A stretch of 18,470 nt of DNA, from contig JALLAZ010000247.1 in NCBI GenBank assembly GCA_036939755.1, positions 1 to 18,470 on the forward strand. The letters are read 5' to 3'. The DNA is from Stephanodiscus triporus. Its lineage: Eukaryota > Bacillariophyta > Thalassiosirophyceae > Thalassiosirales > Thalassiosiraceae. This document shows, piece by piece, positions 7,539 to 17,872 of this stretch. The notes beneath the pieces are model-generated. The model saw only the letters and a list, made by a program, of their open reading frames with translations. It did no database searches and was not told the origin of the DNA. A program made the position numbers and the translations under genes. Within the stretch, counting starts at the first letter, position 1; each line of letters opens with the position of its first letter.

Positions 7539-8958
7539 CAGAACAATCTTTGTCGGTGTTGAGTATTTTTATTTCGGTGCTGAGTATTTGTGTCTCGATC
7601 GAGATTGTCATTTTATGAGATCATCTCTCTCAGAAAAAAAAACATGCACGTGGTGAGTAAAGTGTGACCCCGTCTGCGAGCAAGATCATCCGCCATCAAG
7701 CAAGAGCAAAGAAAAAGATCCTCCCTGCGAAAAGCTCGTGATACAGGATGCAAAAGGCAGCAAAGGCGAGCGAGGCCGCATCGTGGTGTAAGTGTGACCC
7801 CGCGTCACGCAATCAAGATCCTTTCACAAGCAGCACGAGCCCAACAATAAAATTATTATCAACGATATTTTTGGCAAGATCCAAAAAAGGGCGGGGCGGG
7901 GGGTTAGGGTTCATCCAAAAGGGGGGCGGCCCACACGAAGAGGGGACTGACGGAGAGACGACGGCCAGTCGGTCAGGGAGGGTTTTTCTTTTTTCTCCCC
8001 CCACACGACAGGCGGCACCACCCACTAAACAAACAGAGAACACTCGCAACACAATGGTGATCGGACCAGCCACTCGTCCATCGTTTACCCACAAGCCACG
8101 CAGCGACATCGTGGTCCCGATAATTCCTATCCTCTTCCGCAGCACATGCCTCTAGAGGGCGAGCTCTCGATTTTTTCGTGAAGGCGGGGAGTGTCGCGGG
8201 TGAGTTTTATGACGTCCCAGCAGGGCGAGGAATGAGTGTATAATATTTTTATGGAAAGGGCCCATGTCCGCGGTGCGGTGGGACGCGGCCGGGCCGAGGT
8301 CATTATTTTTTTGATTTTGAGCTGATTATCGATCATACATTTGGCGCGAAGACAAGACGTGGGGGGGGGATCGTCCGAGGTTTGATGTAATCGATGGGGA
8401 TCGCGATGAATCATAATAAGTAAGGGTGCCCCATATTTAATGAAGAGTGCATTGCATTTAATGGAATAGGGCTCCGATTGTCTTACAACTCTCCTGACAT
8501 TGTGGCGCTCGATTTTTTGTGTCGCTGGGAATTTAGGCACACATGCACACACTTTCCCCACCAGCTTAGCCCTACCTCCGTCGGTGATTTTCCATTGAGG
8601 ATTATTATTTATTCACTTTATTGTTTGCCATTTTATTCTATTGTTTTCTGGACGGTATTTGTGAATTTATTCTATCATTATCAAAATTGTGAATTTACAT
8701 TAAATTGTCAATCTCATGTCACTCCACCACCGTTTATTTTCTGCCCGCCTCGCCACGAAAAGTTTTTTGACGCCCTACAACATTATTTACCAGTGGAGAA
8801 CCTCGTTAATTTGCGAGAGCCACGTCCGGTCCAATATCTTAATGCGACAAAATCAATGAATCAAAATTTCTAGGCACTGTATTGTCTCTTTCGGATCATA
8901 TGCTCTTCAATTTGGGGGGGGGAGAATTCTGGTTTCTAATTAATTGTTCTGGCATATC
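7539..8958. other. Long gene-poor region between the Cys-rich gene and BRE1
   Basis: 1.4 kb without a gene I can support. It contains a direct duplication of AGTGTGACCCCG (7661-7672 and 7791-7802, 130 bp apart) with similar flanks, G-rich boxes (7890-7930), a CRE-like TGACGTCC (8210-8217) and a very AT-rich block (about 8600-8720). Several ORFs of 110-145 codons cross it on both strands, but most lack an ATG and all are low in complexity or featureless. It presumably carries the divergent promoters of both flanking genes. Confidence 0.5.
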
Positions 8959-11900
8959 ATGAAACGAGCGCTCGCCGAACGCGTCAAGCAAGAGATGGGG
9001 GATCCCATCATCCCCCCCAGCGCCCCGCCGTCTTACAATGGCATGAACAGCGTCGTCGGAGGGGACTGCGGGGGGGGTAATCCGTCGAAAATTCCCCTCA
9101 CGAATGCGCCGTTGACGACCCAGATGCCCGTGGCACCCGTGTCCGCTTCTCCGCGAGAAATTTCAGGAGATATTGCTCAGGGGGGGATGATGATGGAGGT
9201 GCAATCATCGTCGGCCGCGAGCAAGAAGCGCCCTCGCAGCCCCCCCGACGCCTTCGGCTCGAGGAATGAGGCCGCGTACCGATCATCCCAGAATGATGAC
9301 AATGGCGCCACGCCCAACGGGCGCGGATCTGGCCGACCGAGGAAATCCTCGTCCGCCGCACGGCATGATCAGGACAGCGCAGACGAGGAGGACGTCGAAA
9401 ATTCGAGTTTTTACCTCAAACTCCAGAACGCATCCCTTGCCTCGGAACTGTACGCTTACCGACGGAGGATATATCTGCTAGAACGCGAGCGCGAATTTCG
9501 CAGGAGGGAGTGCAGGGTGGCGGGCCGCAAGATTGGGGAACTTAGTGGGGCATGGAGGGGATTGGAATGCGCCATCGGGAAGGAGCTCGAGAGCAATGTG
9601 TTGTTAAAACGAGTGCGTTTGTTTTCTTCCCCGTAGGATTTATTTGTTTTCGTTTCGTGTCATTTCAACATCTCATGGATTCTAATTCGTCATCTGCTCA
9701 ATCTTTGAAATATGAAGGCATATCCCCTAACAGCAGAAGATTCGACTTCTACCCCATCGTGTACAGGATCGGGAACGGATGTGGAAACTGTTCAGTCTCT
9801 CTTACATTCGATTCAAAGTCTAGTTACCAATACGGAGAAAATCCAAAGCATAGGAAATTCACCGCAGGATCCCCAATACCATGTGGATGAACTGAATAAC
9901 TTCGAGAGCTACTCGAAGGGCACTATCAAGATGGAGGAAGACGACGATCTCATGGACGAGAGACGCCATTTGCAGGAGATGGAGGATTTCGCTACCGACA
10001 TAGCAGCTAGAGCCGCTATACTGAGGGATGGCGTTTTGGCTGTGTTACGGACCACTTCAGCTGCGCAGGAGACACCCAATGCCGATGCTGCCGCATCCGT
10101 TCCTTTATTAAAAGAAGAGATAGTCCTCCTAAAGTCTGAGCTGGAATCATCAGAGTCGAGATTCGAAGAAATGGCCCACGCACGAAATGAGGCGTTGACG
10201 TCCGAACGACGAGTTCGGAGAGGACTGTACCGACTCGCAAGTGGACGCATGACCATGGATGAGGTTCTTAAGGCCGTGGAGAAGGAGGATAATGGCGTGT
10301 CTTTTATGGAAACTCTGGCCATGATTGATGGTATGAATAATAGAAATGGCCTGTCATCGCCTGATGGCCCCACATCTGCAATGATCTCTTCGTCTGATGT
10401 TGCTATGAGCAGTCCGGCCTATTCGACTGCCGTAGCAGGCGGTTCAAAGGACTCTCCTGCTGCCAATGCAGAGGAGGTTGTTCAGTTGAAGAAGAGCTTG
10501 CAAGACATCCAGGTGATTGCTGACACAAGAGACAAGATGATCGCCGATGTGAGTGACCAAGATGTAGTAATATTACTTTTGTCCTTTATATACCTCTGTC
10601 GCTAACATTTTTATGGTGTATTCATGTTTTTTGTCACAGCTGCGAACTGAAAGAGATCAGCTGCATAAAAGAATAAATTCAATACTGATTTCGAAAGAGA
10701 GTGGACATGACAGTCCTGGTGATGACGTCATCCGTAAATCCCCCCTTTTCATAGAGACCCTGTCAAAGCTTGGAACTTCAGAACGAAGAGTTAAGGAGCT
10801 TGAATATGCGCATGAAAAAATCATGGTAAAATGGGCTGAGGTCAAGGGAGACCTTGATCTTGCGAAGAAGACACTAGAGGACTTGGAAGAGAAGCATGGA
10901 CGTCGATGGACAGAGCTTGTCTCTCAATTTTCAGAGTCAGATTCAACTCATGCTAGTGCTGCATCTGTTTCTATCACTATCAAAGAAGAGTCATCTGGTA
11001 CCAACGTCAACGGCAACAGCGTTGATATTTTCAATACCGCCAAGAAAACTGCCGAATTGGAGAGTAAATTGCAACAGGCTTTGGAAGCAGTGAGCAGAAT
11101 GGAGACTTTGCGCACAACTCTCGCCGATGCTTATAAAATGAATGAGCAGCTCCAGAGTAAGCTTGAGGATCTGCGGACAAAAAATGCGAAGATGGTCGCT
11201 GAGAAGGTCGCCGCGAGGGAAAAGAACAAGGAGGCTGAAGCGTCCACTGTTACTGACTCTATAACGTCGCCTCCTGTTTCTTCCAAGAAGTCAAGTGCAG
11301 GCAGTAGCTCGTCAAGTGGCGATCCTATCATTGAGAAGCTTCAACGAGATTATAGACGGGCGAGAAAGGAGTTTTCGGCAGCTGTTCTAAGTAAAGATCA
11401 GGCTAAATTGAAGCAAGAGGTAAAATTTTTTGTATGCAGTTTTCAGCATGATGTATGCTTTTCTTTTCCTTACGAGCCATGTATTTTTATTTCAATCGCT
11501 TCATTTGCAGCGCGCGGAAAAGGAAAGGGATGCTCTTATGAAAACTAACGCGAGATTGCTCAAGCAGAGTTCTGACAAAGATGACATGAACGCCAAGTCA
11601 TTGTCCACCATTTTGCACCTGAAGCAAAGAAACGAGGAGCTGGAGAAGGAAAATCACATAGTAAATCAAAAAGCACAGGCTGCGCAACAACTTTCACTTG
11701 CAGCTCGATTGGCATCTAATGCCAAAGATAGAGTTGGCGAGGAAGCCATGAAAGAAAAAGAGGTACGGCAATTTTCCACTCGTGATCATTAAGCCTATTT
11801 TTTTGTCAACTTAACGTCTCTTGTCAATTTTTTTCTCAGCTTCTTGAAGAGACTGTGAAACAGTTGAAACAAGAATGTCATTCAATTCGCATGGAGAAAG

Positions 11901-12415
11901 AGCAAGTCGAGAGCCTTCTAGCTCAGTCGAAAGGATTGGCAGTCACAATCACAAAAGATCTCGATGCAGCACGAACTCGTTGCGACGAAATGGTTTCCGA
12001 ATCTAACATAAAGGAGGACGAGAGAAAGCAATTGATGGAATCAGTAGCCGTTGTTAAGAAAGAAGCAGAGTTGGCAATGAAGGCTGCAGCATCGTCGACA
12101 GGGAGGTCGGACGGTGCGGCATCAGCTTTTACTATGGAACAAATGAATGCACAGGTGAAGTATCTTTCGAACAAGATTCATTGTCCTGTGTGCAATGTGC
12201 GCGATAAGAACTGCATCTTGCTACGATGTCGTCATATGTTTTGTCATCAATGCGTTGATGTCAACGTCAAGGTGAGTCGATATTTATTTGAAATGTTGCC
12301 CCCATCCCCCAGAAATTTATCTAACTTGGAGGTTTCTTCTCAGAATCGGAGCCGCAAATGTCCTGCATGCGCCCAACGTTTTGACATCAAGGATGTGGCA
12401 GAAATCTGGCTATGA
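8959..12415 (+). CDS. BRE1: BRE1-like RING E3 ubiquitin ligase (histone H2B monoubiquitination)
   Basis: Six exons: 8959..9612, 9718..10548, 10640..11419, 11511..11762, 11840..12271 and 12344..12415, giving 1006 aa. All five introns (105, 91, 91, 77, 72 nt) are phase 0. Donors 2 and 5 are GTGAGT and acceptors 2-5 are CAG. Only the first acceptor (AAG 9717) is weak. The start is ATG 8959. The N-terminus is disordered, with a basic KKRPRSP stretch near residue 93. From about residue 150 onward the protein is mostly coiled coil, including SERRVRRGLYRLASGR and SERRVKELEYAHEKIMVKW. A C-terminal C3HC4 RING has Cys954, 957, His971, Cys969, 974, 977, 989 and 992 in CPVCNVRDKNCILLRCRHMF and RKCPACAQRFDIKDV. 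This matches BRE1/RNF20/RNF40 in architecture and length. The family works with the E2 RAD6 to monoubiquitinate histone H2B during transcription in the nucleus. Confidence 0.9.
12272..12343 (+). other. Stop-free 72-nt intron inside the BRE1 RING domain
   Basis: GTGAGT donor, CTTCTCAG acceptor. The length is divisible by three and the intron has no in-frame stop, so retention would insert 24 residues between the sixth and seventh zinc ligands. Splicing restores the canonical spacing (CVDVNVK then NRSRKCPAC), which supports the intron call. Confidence 0.85.
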
Positions 12416-12770
12416 TGATGTTAAAGAGCAACTCGAGTACCGACGCTACTATCTAGGGACGGTATTATTTATTATTTCACTTGAAATGAGCTGGTGACGG
12501 CATTAAATGATTAAACATTATCTTAAACTCTTCACCTCCTCAAACAACTTGCCTTACCAATAGTATAGGGAGTGAATAATATCGTTTTCTAATGCGGGGT
12601 AGAGTTTCCAACTGCCAAGTCACAAAAGCAACGCCAATCCAATTACGGAACACGCATGATCGCCGACAACTCCCACGCGTCAATCACTAAGGCATTTGCT
12701 ACGAACTCTACACATAACCGCAATAGAACTACTAATTATGAAAACAGACGTCCAAACATGTACCATCTCT
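12416..12770. other. Convergent intergenic region (BRE1 / WW protein)
   Basis: 355 bp between two stop codons. AT-rich with AATGATTAAAC-type sequence shortly after BRE1. No gene or RNA recognised; presumably both 3' UTRs. Confidence 0.6.
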
Positions 12771-15673
12771 TCAATGACACAACGAACGCCTCCGACTGTC
12801 TTTTTGAGCTCGGACTGATGACAGCGTCGATCTCTTGCGCTTCATTCTCCTCCACAGGGGCGTGTCGAACTCTTTTTTCTCGATCTCGTCTAAGAACTGC
12901 AACGAGCACAACGGCCCGGGAGGGAAGAATTTCTTGCTTCTGTGGCTCCGTGATGAATTTCTGGTCTTCTTTTTCTGCTCACGAGGTTCGTAGCCATTGC
13001 TTTCGTAGCCGTCTTCGCTATCCGAACGGATGCTGGTATGCACTTCTTTGTCCATACCGCTGCTTGCGCCAAAATCATTCGCAGACGTGTCTTCGCCTTC
13101 ACTCGACTCCTCAAACAAGCGCCCGAGATTCGTATGAACTCTCTGCAATTCTTTCGATCCGTCATTCGAGGCTTCACTTGATTGGTAACCATCTGAATCT
13201 TGGTGATATTCCTTAATTGTTGACAGTGAAGATTTGACATTCTTCCCACCATTTTGGAGCAGGACGTCTACATCCACGTATTCGCTCATAAGAGAGTTGA
13301 TTGCACTTGAACCTCCACTATTTATCGTATCAATCACACTCGCTCCATCGTCTTCGTCATTATCTTCTTGGTCGATCGCTTCTTCTGTGTCATCCTGTTC
13401 GGCATTGAACTGTTCTTGACGTGCATCATCGCGGTGATTATTGCCATCATATTGGGAGTATTCAAATTCGACCGGATCATCGCCATGATGCTTTTCTTTC
13501 TCGTAGCAGCATTTTGTGGTACTCTTTATTTCATCTCCGTCATGAAAACGAGACTCAAAATCTTGGGTGAAGCACTTCGTTGAAACCTCTTCGGGCTCAC
13601 CGTCATCTGAATAGCTATTGAAATTGTCCTGCGCGTTGCAACGGATCGCGTGCATGGTTTGGACTGTGAAAGTTTCATCGGCACACTCGTGCATTGCATA
13701 TTCATCGATTGCACTCTTGACGCCGCTCCCGACACAGTGCAAAACACGAGCCATATGACTGGCAGTGTCACTCTCATCCGTCAGTGCAGAGTTATTAGCC
13801 ATGCTGTGATTTGCGAGGACAGTGCTGGGCCTTGGATATGCGCTTGGTCGAATCTGCATTCCATCAGAAATCAATTGATCATTGTACAATTCGATTCGAC
13901 CCATCGCTTGCCCCGCATTTGGGATCAAGCCAGGACAATGCCAAGTCGAGCCGAAATCCGGATGGACCCAGTACGGCTGCTGCTTCGTTTTTGACCATCG
14001 TACTTTCCACCCGGCAGGGAGATGAGTTTGCCGAGCCAAACTATTCTCTGAAGTCACGCGATCGTCGATCACTTTGGCGCGGCAAAGTTCTTGATGAGAA
14101 GGTGCAGCGGTCGGCAGAATTTTGCCACGAAACATACTTTGGCTTTGAGCGGCTACACGAACAGAATTGAGCCTGCCAGCATGGGAAGGACCAGTATAGT
14201 TCGTAAAATAAGATGCAACGCCACCTCGATCTGCCTCAAGACGATCAAAACAAGTGGTCATCGATGTTTGCGAGGAAGTCTCCTGGACGCACCCAGCCGT
14301 CGTGACCTCACTATCATCCGCAGAGTCTGATCTCTTCAGTGTAGCTCCTCCAACAGTCGATCCGACAAGAGACTCCATCGACGCTTTCTGTTGCGTAGGC
14401 TCAGGAGGAAGGTATGGTCTTCCATTGCAGCTCTTGAACATGACGTCGAGAATTCTTTTGTCGTCCGTAGGTCCATTTCGAAATCGATCCAACACCTCCT
14501 TAGTAACACTTCTTGGATGGTCATCCATACCCTCATCTTCTTCTAGAACGGCCTTCCTTTCAGGTGCATTTTTATCCCTCTTTGGCTGGGTTTTAGGAGC
14601 TAAAAACAATTCATCGTTGAGAAGAGGAAATGAGACGAAGCGAGCAAGGTCACGTCGTTGTGGTGATAGTATGAAGAGAGACAGACAGCAGTGCTTAATA
14701 ATACCCACCATAGTATGGCTGTTTCGTATGCTGCTCTAAATGCAGACAAGTCTCCTCAATCCGATCCAACACGTCGCCTTCTTCATCTTTAGCAATGGGA
14801 TCTGGTTTGGTCAGCGGCGACATGACTAAGGGTGAATCCTTTTGGGGGGTGGAGCAAACTGTATTCATTTTGGAGGATGCGACGGCTAAGTTTGGACCGA
14901 TTGGACGCCCACAGTCCTGAGTCTTGGCACAAGGCTGATTCATGTTGGAATTCTTCGATGGGAAAAGGCGTTTCAGCGAAGCAGCGACGAATCCGCCGTC
15001 ACGTTTCATCGAGTTGTCAGGTGGATTCATCGTTGAGCGTAGAAAAGACGTTGTTGGATCGGGCCGTTTGATCGGCGATGGATCAAGCTTTGAGGCTGGG
15101 CGATGTCCTCGTGCTGTCTTCTCGTGTTGGTCCCGTTTGCCTCCTCGTGGCCGGGCCGCCTCGAGCTCCTTCGTCGGATCATAGGCGCCGCTGGCGGAGG
15201 TGAGATTGCCCATTTTTGGCGTTCTAGAATCGCGTCGTTTTCCTGGGTCAAATCGAGCTGCCGACGTGCCTCCACGGCCGTCGTGCTTGGGTCCATCCCT
15301 GTGCACCGACTGATTCTTCGAGTTAAGAGCATTTTCAGCGCTCGGTCCGAATGGCTTACGCTTATGATCTTTCACGGCGGACATGGTGCTGGGGGGGAGG
15401 GAAAGGTGATGGGGTGGGTTTGAATTTTCAATATGTACTTTTGTGGCGGCTGAAAACTGGGGCAACGGCCGAGCAAAAAAATGACAACAGAATGGTAAGG
15501 ATACCTCCTTACCTGGTATCTATCACCACAGTGTGGGCGATGACCATGTGTATGTTCCTCAACCTATCTTCTATGACCCTCATGTCACTAGTTGCCACCT
15601 TTGCTGCAGTTGATGCCTCCATCGCCGCCATCGATCGCTCAACGCGACCATCCTCCCAGACGACCCCCCGCAT
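12771..15673 (-). CDS. WW-domain protein, otherwise unrecognised, probably nuclear
   Basis: Three exons on the minus strand: 15673..15513, 15388..14709 and 14599..12771, about 889 aa. The first intron (15512..15389, 124 nt) has a CAG|GTAAGG donor and a CCCCCCCAG acceptor and is phase 2, giving VVIDTSTMSAVKDHK. The second (14708..14600, 109 nt) has G|GTGGGT and TTTTTAG and is phase 1, giving KQPYYAPKTQ. An internal ATG at 15384 would give an 834-aa form. One WW domain lies at 13932-14021 (LPAGWKVRWSKTKQQPYWVH, then TWHCP). Both signature Trp and the Pro are present, with YW in place of the usual aromatic pair. WW domains bind Pro-rich or phospho-Ser/Thr-Pro ligands. The rest is mostly disordered: a basic N-terminal third, an acidic Glu/Asp segment (about 13330-13420), and a basic C-terminus (KKKTRNSSR, RRMKRKRS) that looks like an NLS. 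The conserved-looking tail FLDEIEKKEFDTPLWRRM may be a docking motif. Partner unknown. Confidence 0.75.
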
Positions 15674-16252
15674 CGTATCTGCCTTGCATGCGGCAGTATT
15701 TTCTCGAATGCTGCCCCTCCGGTGATTCAAACGATGGAATGTGAACCATGATCTGGCGGGTCGATCCCGAAGTAATCACGACGAGGCACGATTTCAATTG
15801 CAGACAGATCAAACCCTCATGTGGTCAATTGTCCATATTCGGGGCTATTGTGCCAGGTATGCTGAGATTTGCTTCGCAGTCAACGACTGCTACGAGAATG
15901 ACACTTCCAAGGCGAGTATGACGCATGAACTGCCGTTGATAGCGGTGGATTGTTCGTCCCCGACATTGGAGCTCTGATTCCGGATGGGATTCAAGATATT
16001 GATGGTTCTACTGCGACCAGGACGACGTCGACCGGAGCGATCGGAGCTACGACAATGACGGCCAAAGCGCCCGGAGAGAGTTGTACCAGCCTCCCAGAGC
16101 AAGCGGGTTTGCTGTCAAAATGGTATTGTGTATGATTGGCTCTTCATTTGTATTGCTTAATAGACGCACGATTCGTCCACTTTTGTGATAGAAAAAGCCA
16201 ATGCAAATTATATAGATTATATATCTGCCAAGGACTAGAGAGCTGCATAATG
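15674..16252. other. Intergenic region upstream of the WW gene
   Basis: About 580 bp between the WW gene start and the stop of the next minus-strand gene. Short ORFs on both strands (for example 15950-16135 plus and 16102-15890 minus) lack ATG starts or recognisable motifs. The AT-rich stretch 16196-16225 probably belongs to the 3' end of the upstream gene. The WW gene promoter should lie here; a further upstream exon cannot be excluded. Confidence 0.5.
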
Positions 16253-16978
16253 CTACAGTTCCATACTAAAAACGAAATCATCATCATATTCTGTGTTCAC
16301 TTCTTCGGCGATGTTGATCATTTTGGACAAAGAGCCGTTCGAGCAGTCATCGTCCTCCTCGACGGTGTGATTGAAGTTCGCGACCCATCCCATATTATCA
16401 GTACCAATAAGGGCATTCACTTCTTGATGCTCTAAATCTTGAACATTTGCTTGCTTTGTCTTGATAACACCATCCAAGCTCTTCTGCGAGAGGGGATGTA
16501 CGTCAACCTGTCCACAGGTGGAGACGCGATGTCGCATTTGGTCATGCATCCCGCTTAGTAAGCGGAAGAACATCAGATAGTCTTGGTGTTCTGCCTGGAG
16601 ATTCGCCCCTTCTAGTTCAAGCTCCGACTGAGTGCGGTGGATGTGAGTTTTAGGCATCGAGATTGGCACGCTCGTCGACGAGAATTCCTCGATTCGCGCG
16701 CGGCTTGAATCAGTTGTCGGAGCGACGTTGACGTGGCGTCGCGTCTTCTTTATCTTCAATTGTTGTGTAGTATTTCTCGGTGTCACCTCTTCCAGAAAAT
16801 CCGGAGATGGAACGACTAGATGATCGAGAGGCTTGGGAATCTCAGCAACTTCATAACATCCGTCGGTTGTTTTACCAGAAGATTTCATGTTGACTGTGGT
16901 TTGGCTGGTGCGGTTAAAGTAGGGAAGAAATGAGACTTCTCTTCGAGCAGGATCGATGTTTGAAGTGATTGCGTTCAT
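16253..16978 (-). CDS. Unrecognised protein with a helical RTQSELELE...YLMFFRLLSGM segment
   Basis: 241 aa from the first ATG (16978) to TAG at 16253-16255. The reading frame is open further upstream to 17104 without an ATG, so the true N-terminus may be in an extra exon. Visible features are a basic cluster KIKKTRRH (NLS-like), Ser/Thr-rich linkers, and a helical block RTQSELELEGANLQAEHQDY continuing LMFFRLLSGM (about residues 129-158), which resembles segments I associate with diatom-specific hypothetical proteins. The acidic C-terminus contains EEDDD and EEVNTEYDDD. No transmembrane segment or catalytic motif is seen. Function unknown; a nuclear regulatory role is a guess from the charge pattern. 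Confidence 0.6.
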   Translation of the reverse strand: MNAITSNIDPARREVSFLPYFNRTSQTTVNMKSSGKTTDGCYEVAEIPKPLDHLVVPSPDFLEEVTPRNTTQQLKIKKTRRHVNVAPTTDSSRARIEEFSSTSVPISMPKTHIHRTQSELELEGANLQAEHQDYLMFFRLLSGMHDQMRHRVSTCGQVDVHPLSQKSLDGVIKTKQANVQDLEHQEVNALIGTDNMGWVANFNHTVEEDDDCSNGSLSKMINIAEEVNTEYDDDFVFSMEL

Positions 16979-17348
16979 TGCATCCGTTGCAATATTATGG
17001 TACCTCCTACGAACCGTTTGCTTCGACTTGTTGTGGAGGAAGAGTTGACACCAACCTCCAGGAATGTTTGACACCACTTCCTCCGGGAAGTCCGGGGAAA
17101 TAGTTCATTTTATTTTGTGAGATGAGTCCGATACCGAACTTCAAGTTCCGGAACATAATTCATCCGTTGGGGTTTAGAACCAAATAATTTTGGTATGTAT
17201 TTTTCGAAGTGTGACGATAAAAAGAAAGTTCTGACGCGAAATAAGAGGGGTCAACATCAACTTCATTCCACCTTAGTCTTGTGTTTTCAAATAGTTCAGC
17301 ATTGGAGTTGAGGGAAATAGGGGGCCTGCCCTCCCTTTTGAATGGACT

Positions 17349-17371
17349 GTAGAGTCCGGTACTGACTCTAC
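17349..17371. repeat. Perfect 8-bp inverted repeat, 7-nt loop
   Basis: GTAGAGTC (17349-17356) and GACTCTAC (17364-17371) are exact reverse complements around CGGTACT. It lies about 70 bp before the 28-bp repeat block and could be part of a transposon end or a transcript hairpin. Confidence 0.65.
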
Positions 17372-17440
17372 GTAGAAAAAAATGACAATTAACCAGTCAT
17401 GTAACATTTGATGGTCCAATTCCATCAAAATTCGGTCCAG

Positions 17441-17715
17441 CGTAAGAAAAGCTTACAAAGCAAACGTAAGCAAGAAAAATTTACAAATGATTCGTAAGTA
17501 AGGTTTTCTTACAAATGATTCGTAAGTAAGGTTTTCTTACGAATGTTTCGTAAGAGTATGTTTTTTACGAATTCCTACGTAGGCACCTTGCAAATCATTC
17601 GTAAGTAAGAAAAATTTACAAATCATTTGAAAGCAAGAAAAATTTACAAATCATTTGTAAGTAAGGATTTCTTGCTTATGAATCATTTGTAAATGCAAGG
17701 AGATTAGTAAGAGAT
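17441..17715. repeat. AT-rich minisatellite with 28-bp period and internal palindromes
   Basis: Two identical 28-bp copies are adjacent (17483-17510 and 17511-17538), and a diverged third follows (17539-17566). A second set of 28-bp units (17607-17634 and 17635-17662) differs only in the last few bases. Units are built from GTAAG/CTTAC and ATGATTCGT/AAATCATTT elements in both orientations. CTTACGAA-TGT-TTCGTAAG at 17536-17554 is a perfect hairpin. Location just upstream of a transposase suggests a subterminal repeat of a mobile element, but a free minisatellite is equally possible. Confidence 0.75.
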
Positions 17716-17872
17716 AATTGTTACTTAAAACAATAGACTATTTTGGCATTAAGTATGGGTACTGTGGCACAAAAAAAATCAGTTGTGATGTGGCGTGGGG
17801 CCCCAACCAGCCACACAGCCTCACAACACCCACCACACCAAGAATTACACCCCCCCTCCTCCTCCCCCCACA

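Larger units (their letters stand above)
16979..17872. other. Intergenic region with repeats between the unknown gene and the transposase
   Basis: The first 125 bp (16979-17104) is an in-frame upstream extension of the minus-strand gene and may be coding (it reads SPDFPEEVVSNIPGGWCQLF). The middle is unassigned. A hairpin lies at 17349-17371 and an AT-rich 28-bp repeat block at 17441-17715. The last 100 bp is C-rich leader upstream of the transposase ATG. Confidence 0.5.

Noticed and set aside
7901..7911. Telomere-like GGGTTAGGGTT
   Set aside because: It is one and a half units only, inside a G-rich stretch, so no telomeric array.
7748..8155. 135-codon plus-strand ORF starting with ATG
   Set aside because: It crosses G-rich and C-rich low-complexity DNA and has no domain or helix pattern. 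It would be a gene only with expression evidence.
8127..8873. Two ORFs of more than 130 codons (minus 8561..8127, plus 8478..8873)
   Set aside because: Neither begins with ATG, they overlap on opposite strands, and the plus one runs through very AT-rich DNA.
10721..10732. Perfect CRE-type palindrome GATGACGTCATC
   Set aside because: It lies in BRE1 coding sequence (exon 3) and is explained by codons. A bZIP site is possible but unsupported.
15741..16135. Short ORFs on both strands upstream of the WW gene
   Set aside because: None has an ATG start with recognisable sequence, and the two strands are equally open.
17441..17715. Regular 28-bp repeats resembling a CRISPR array
   Set aside because: Units are directly adjacent without unique spacers, the genome is eukaryotic and no cas genes are present.
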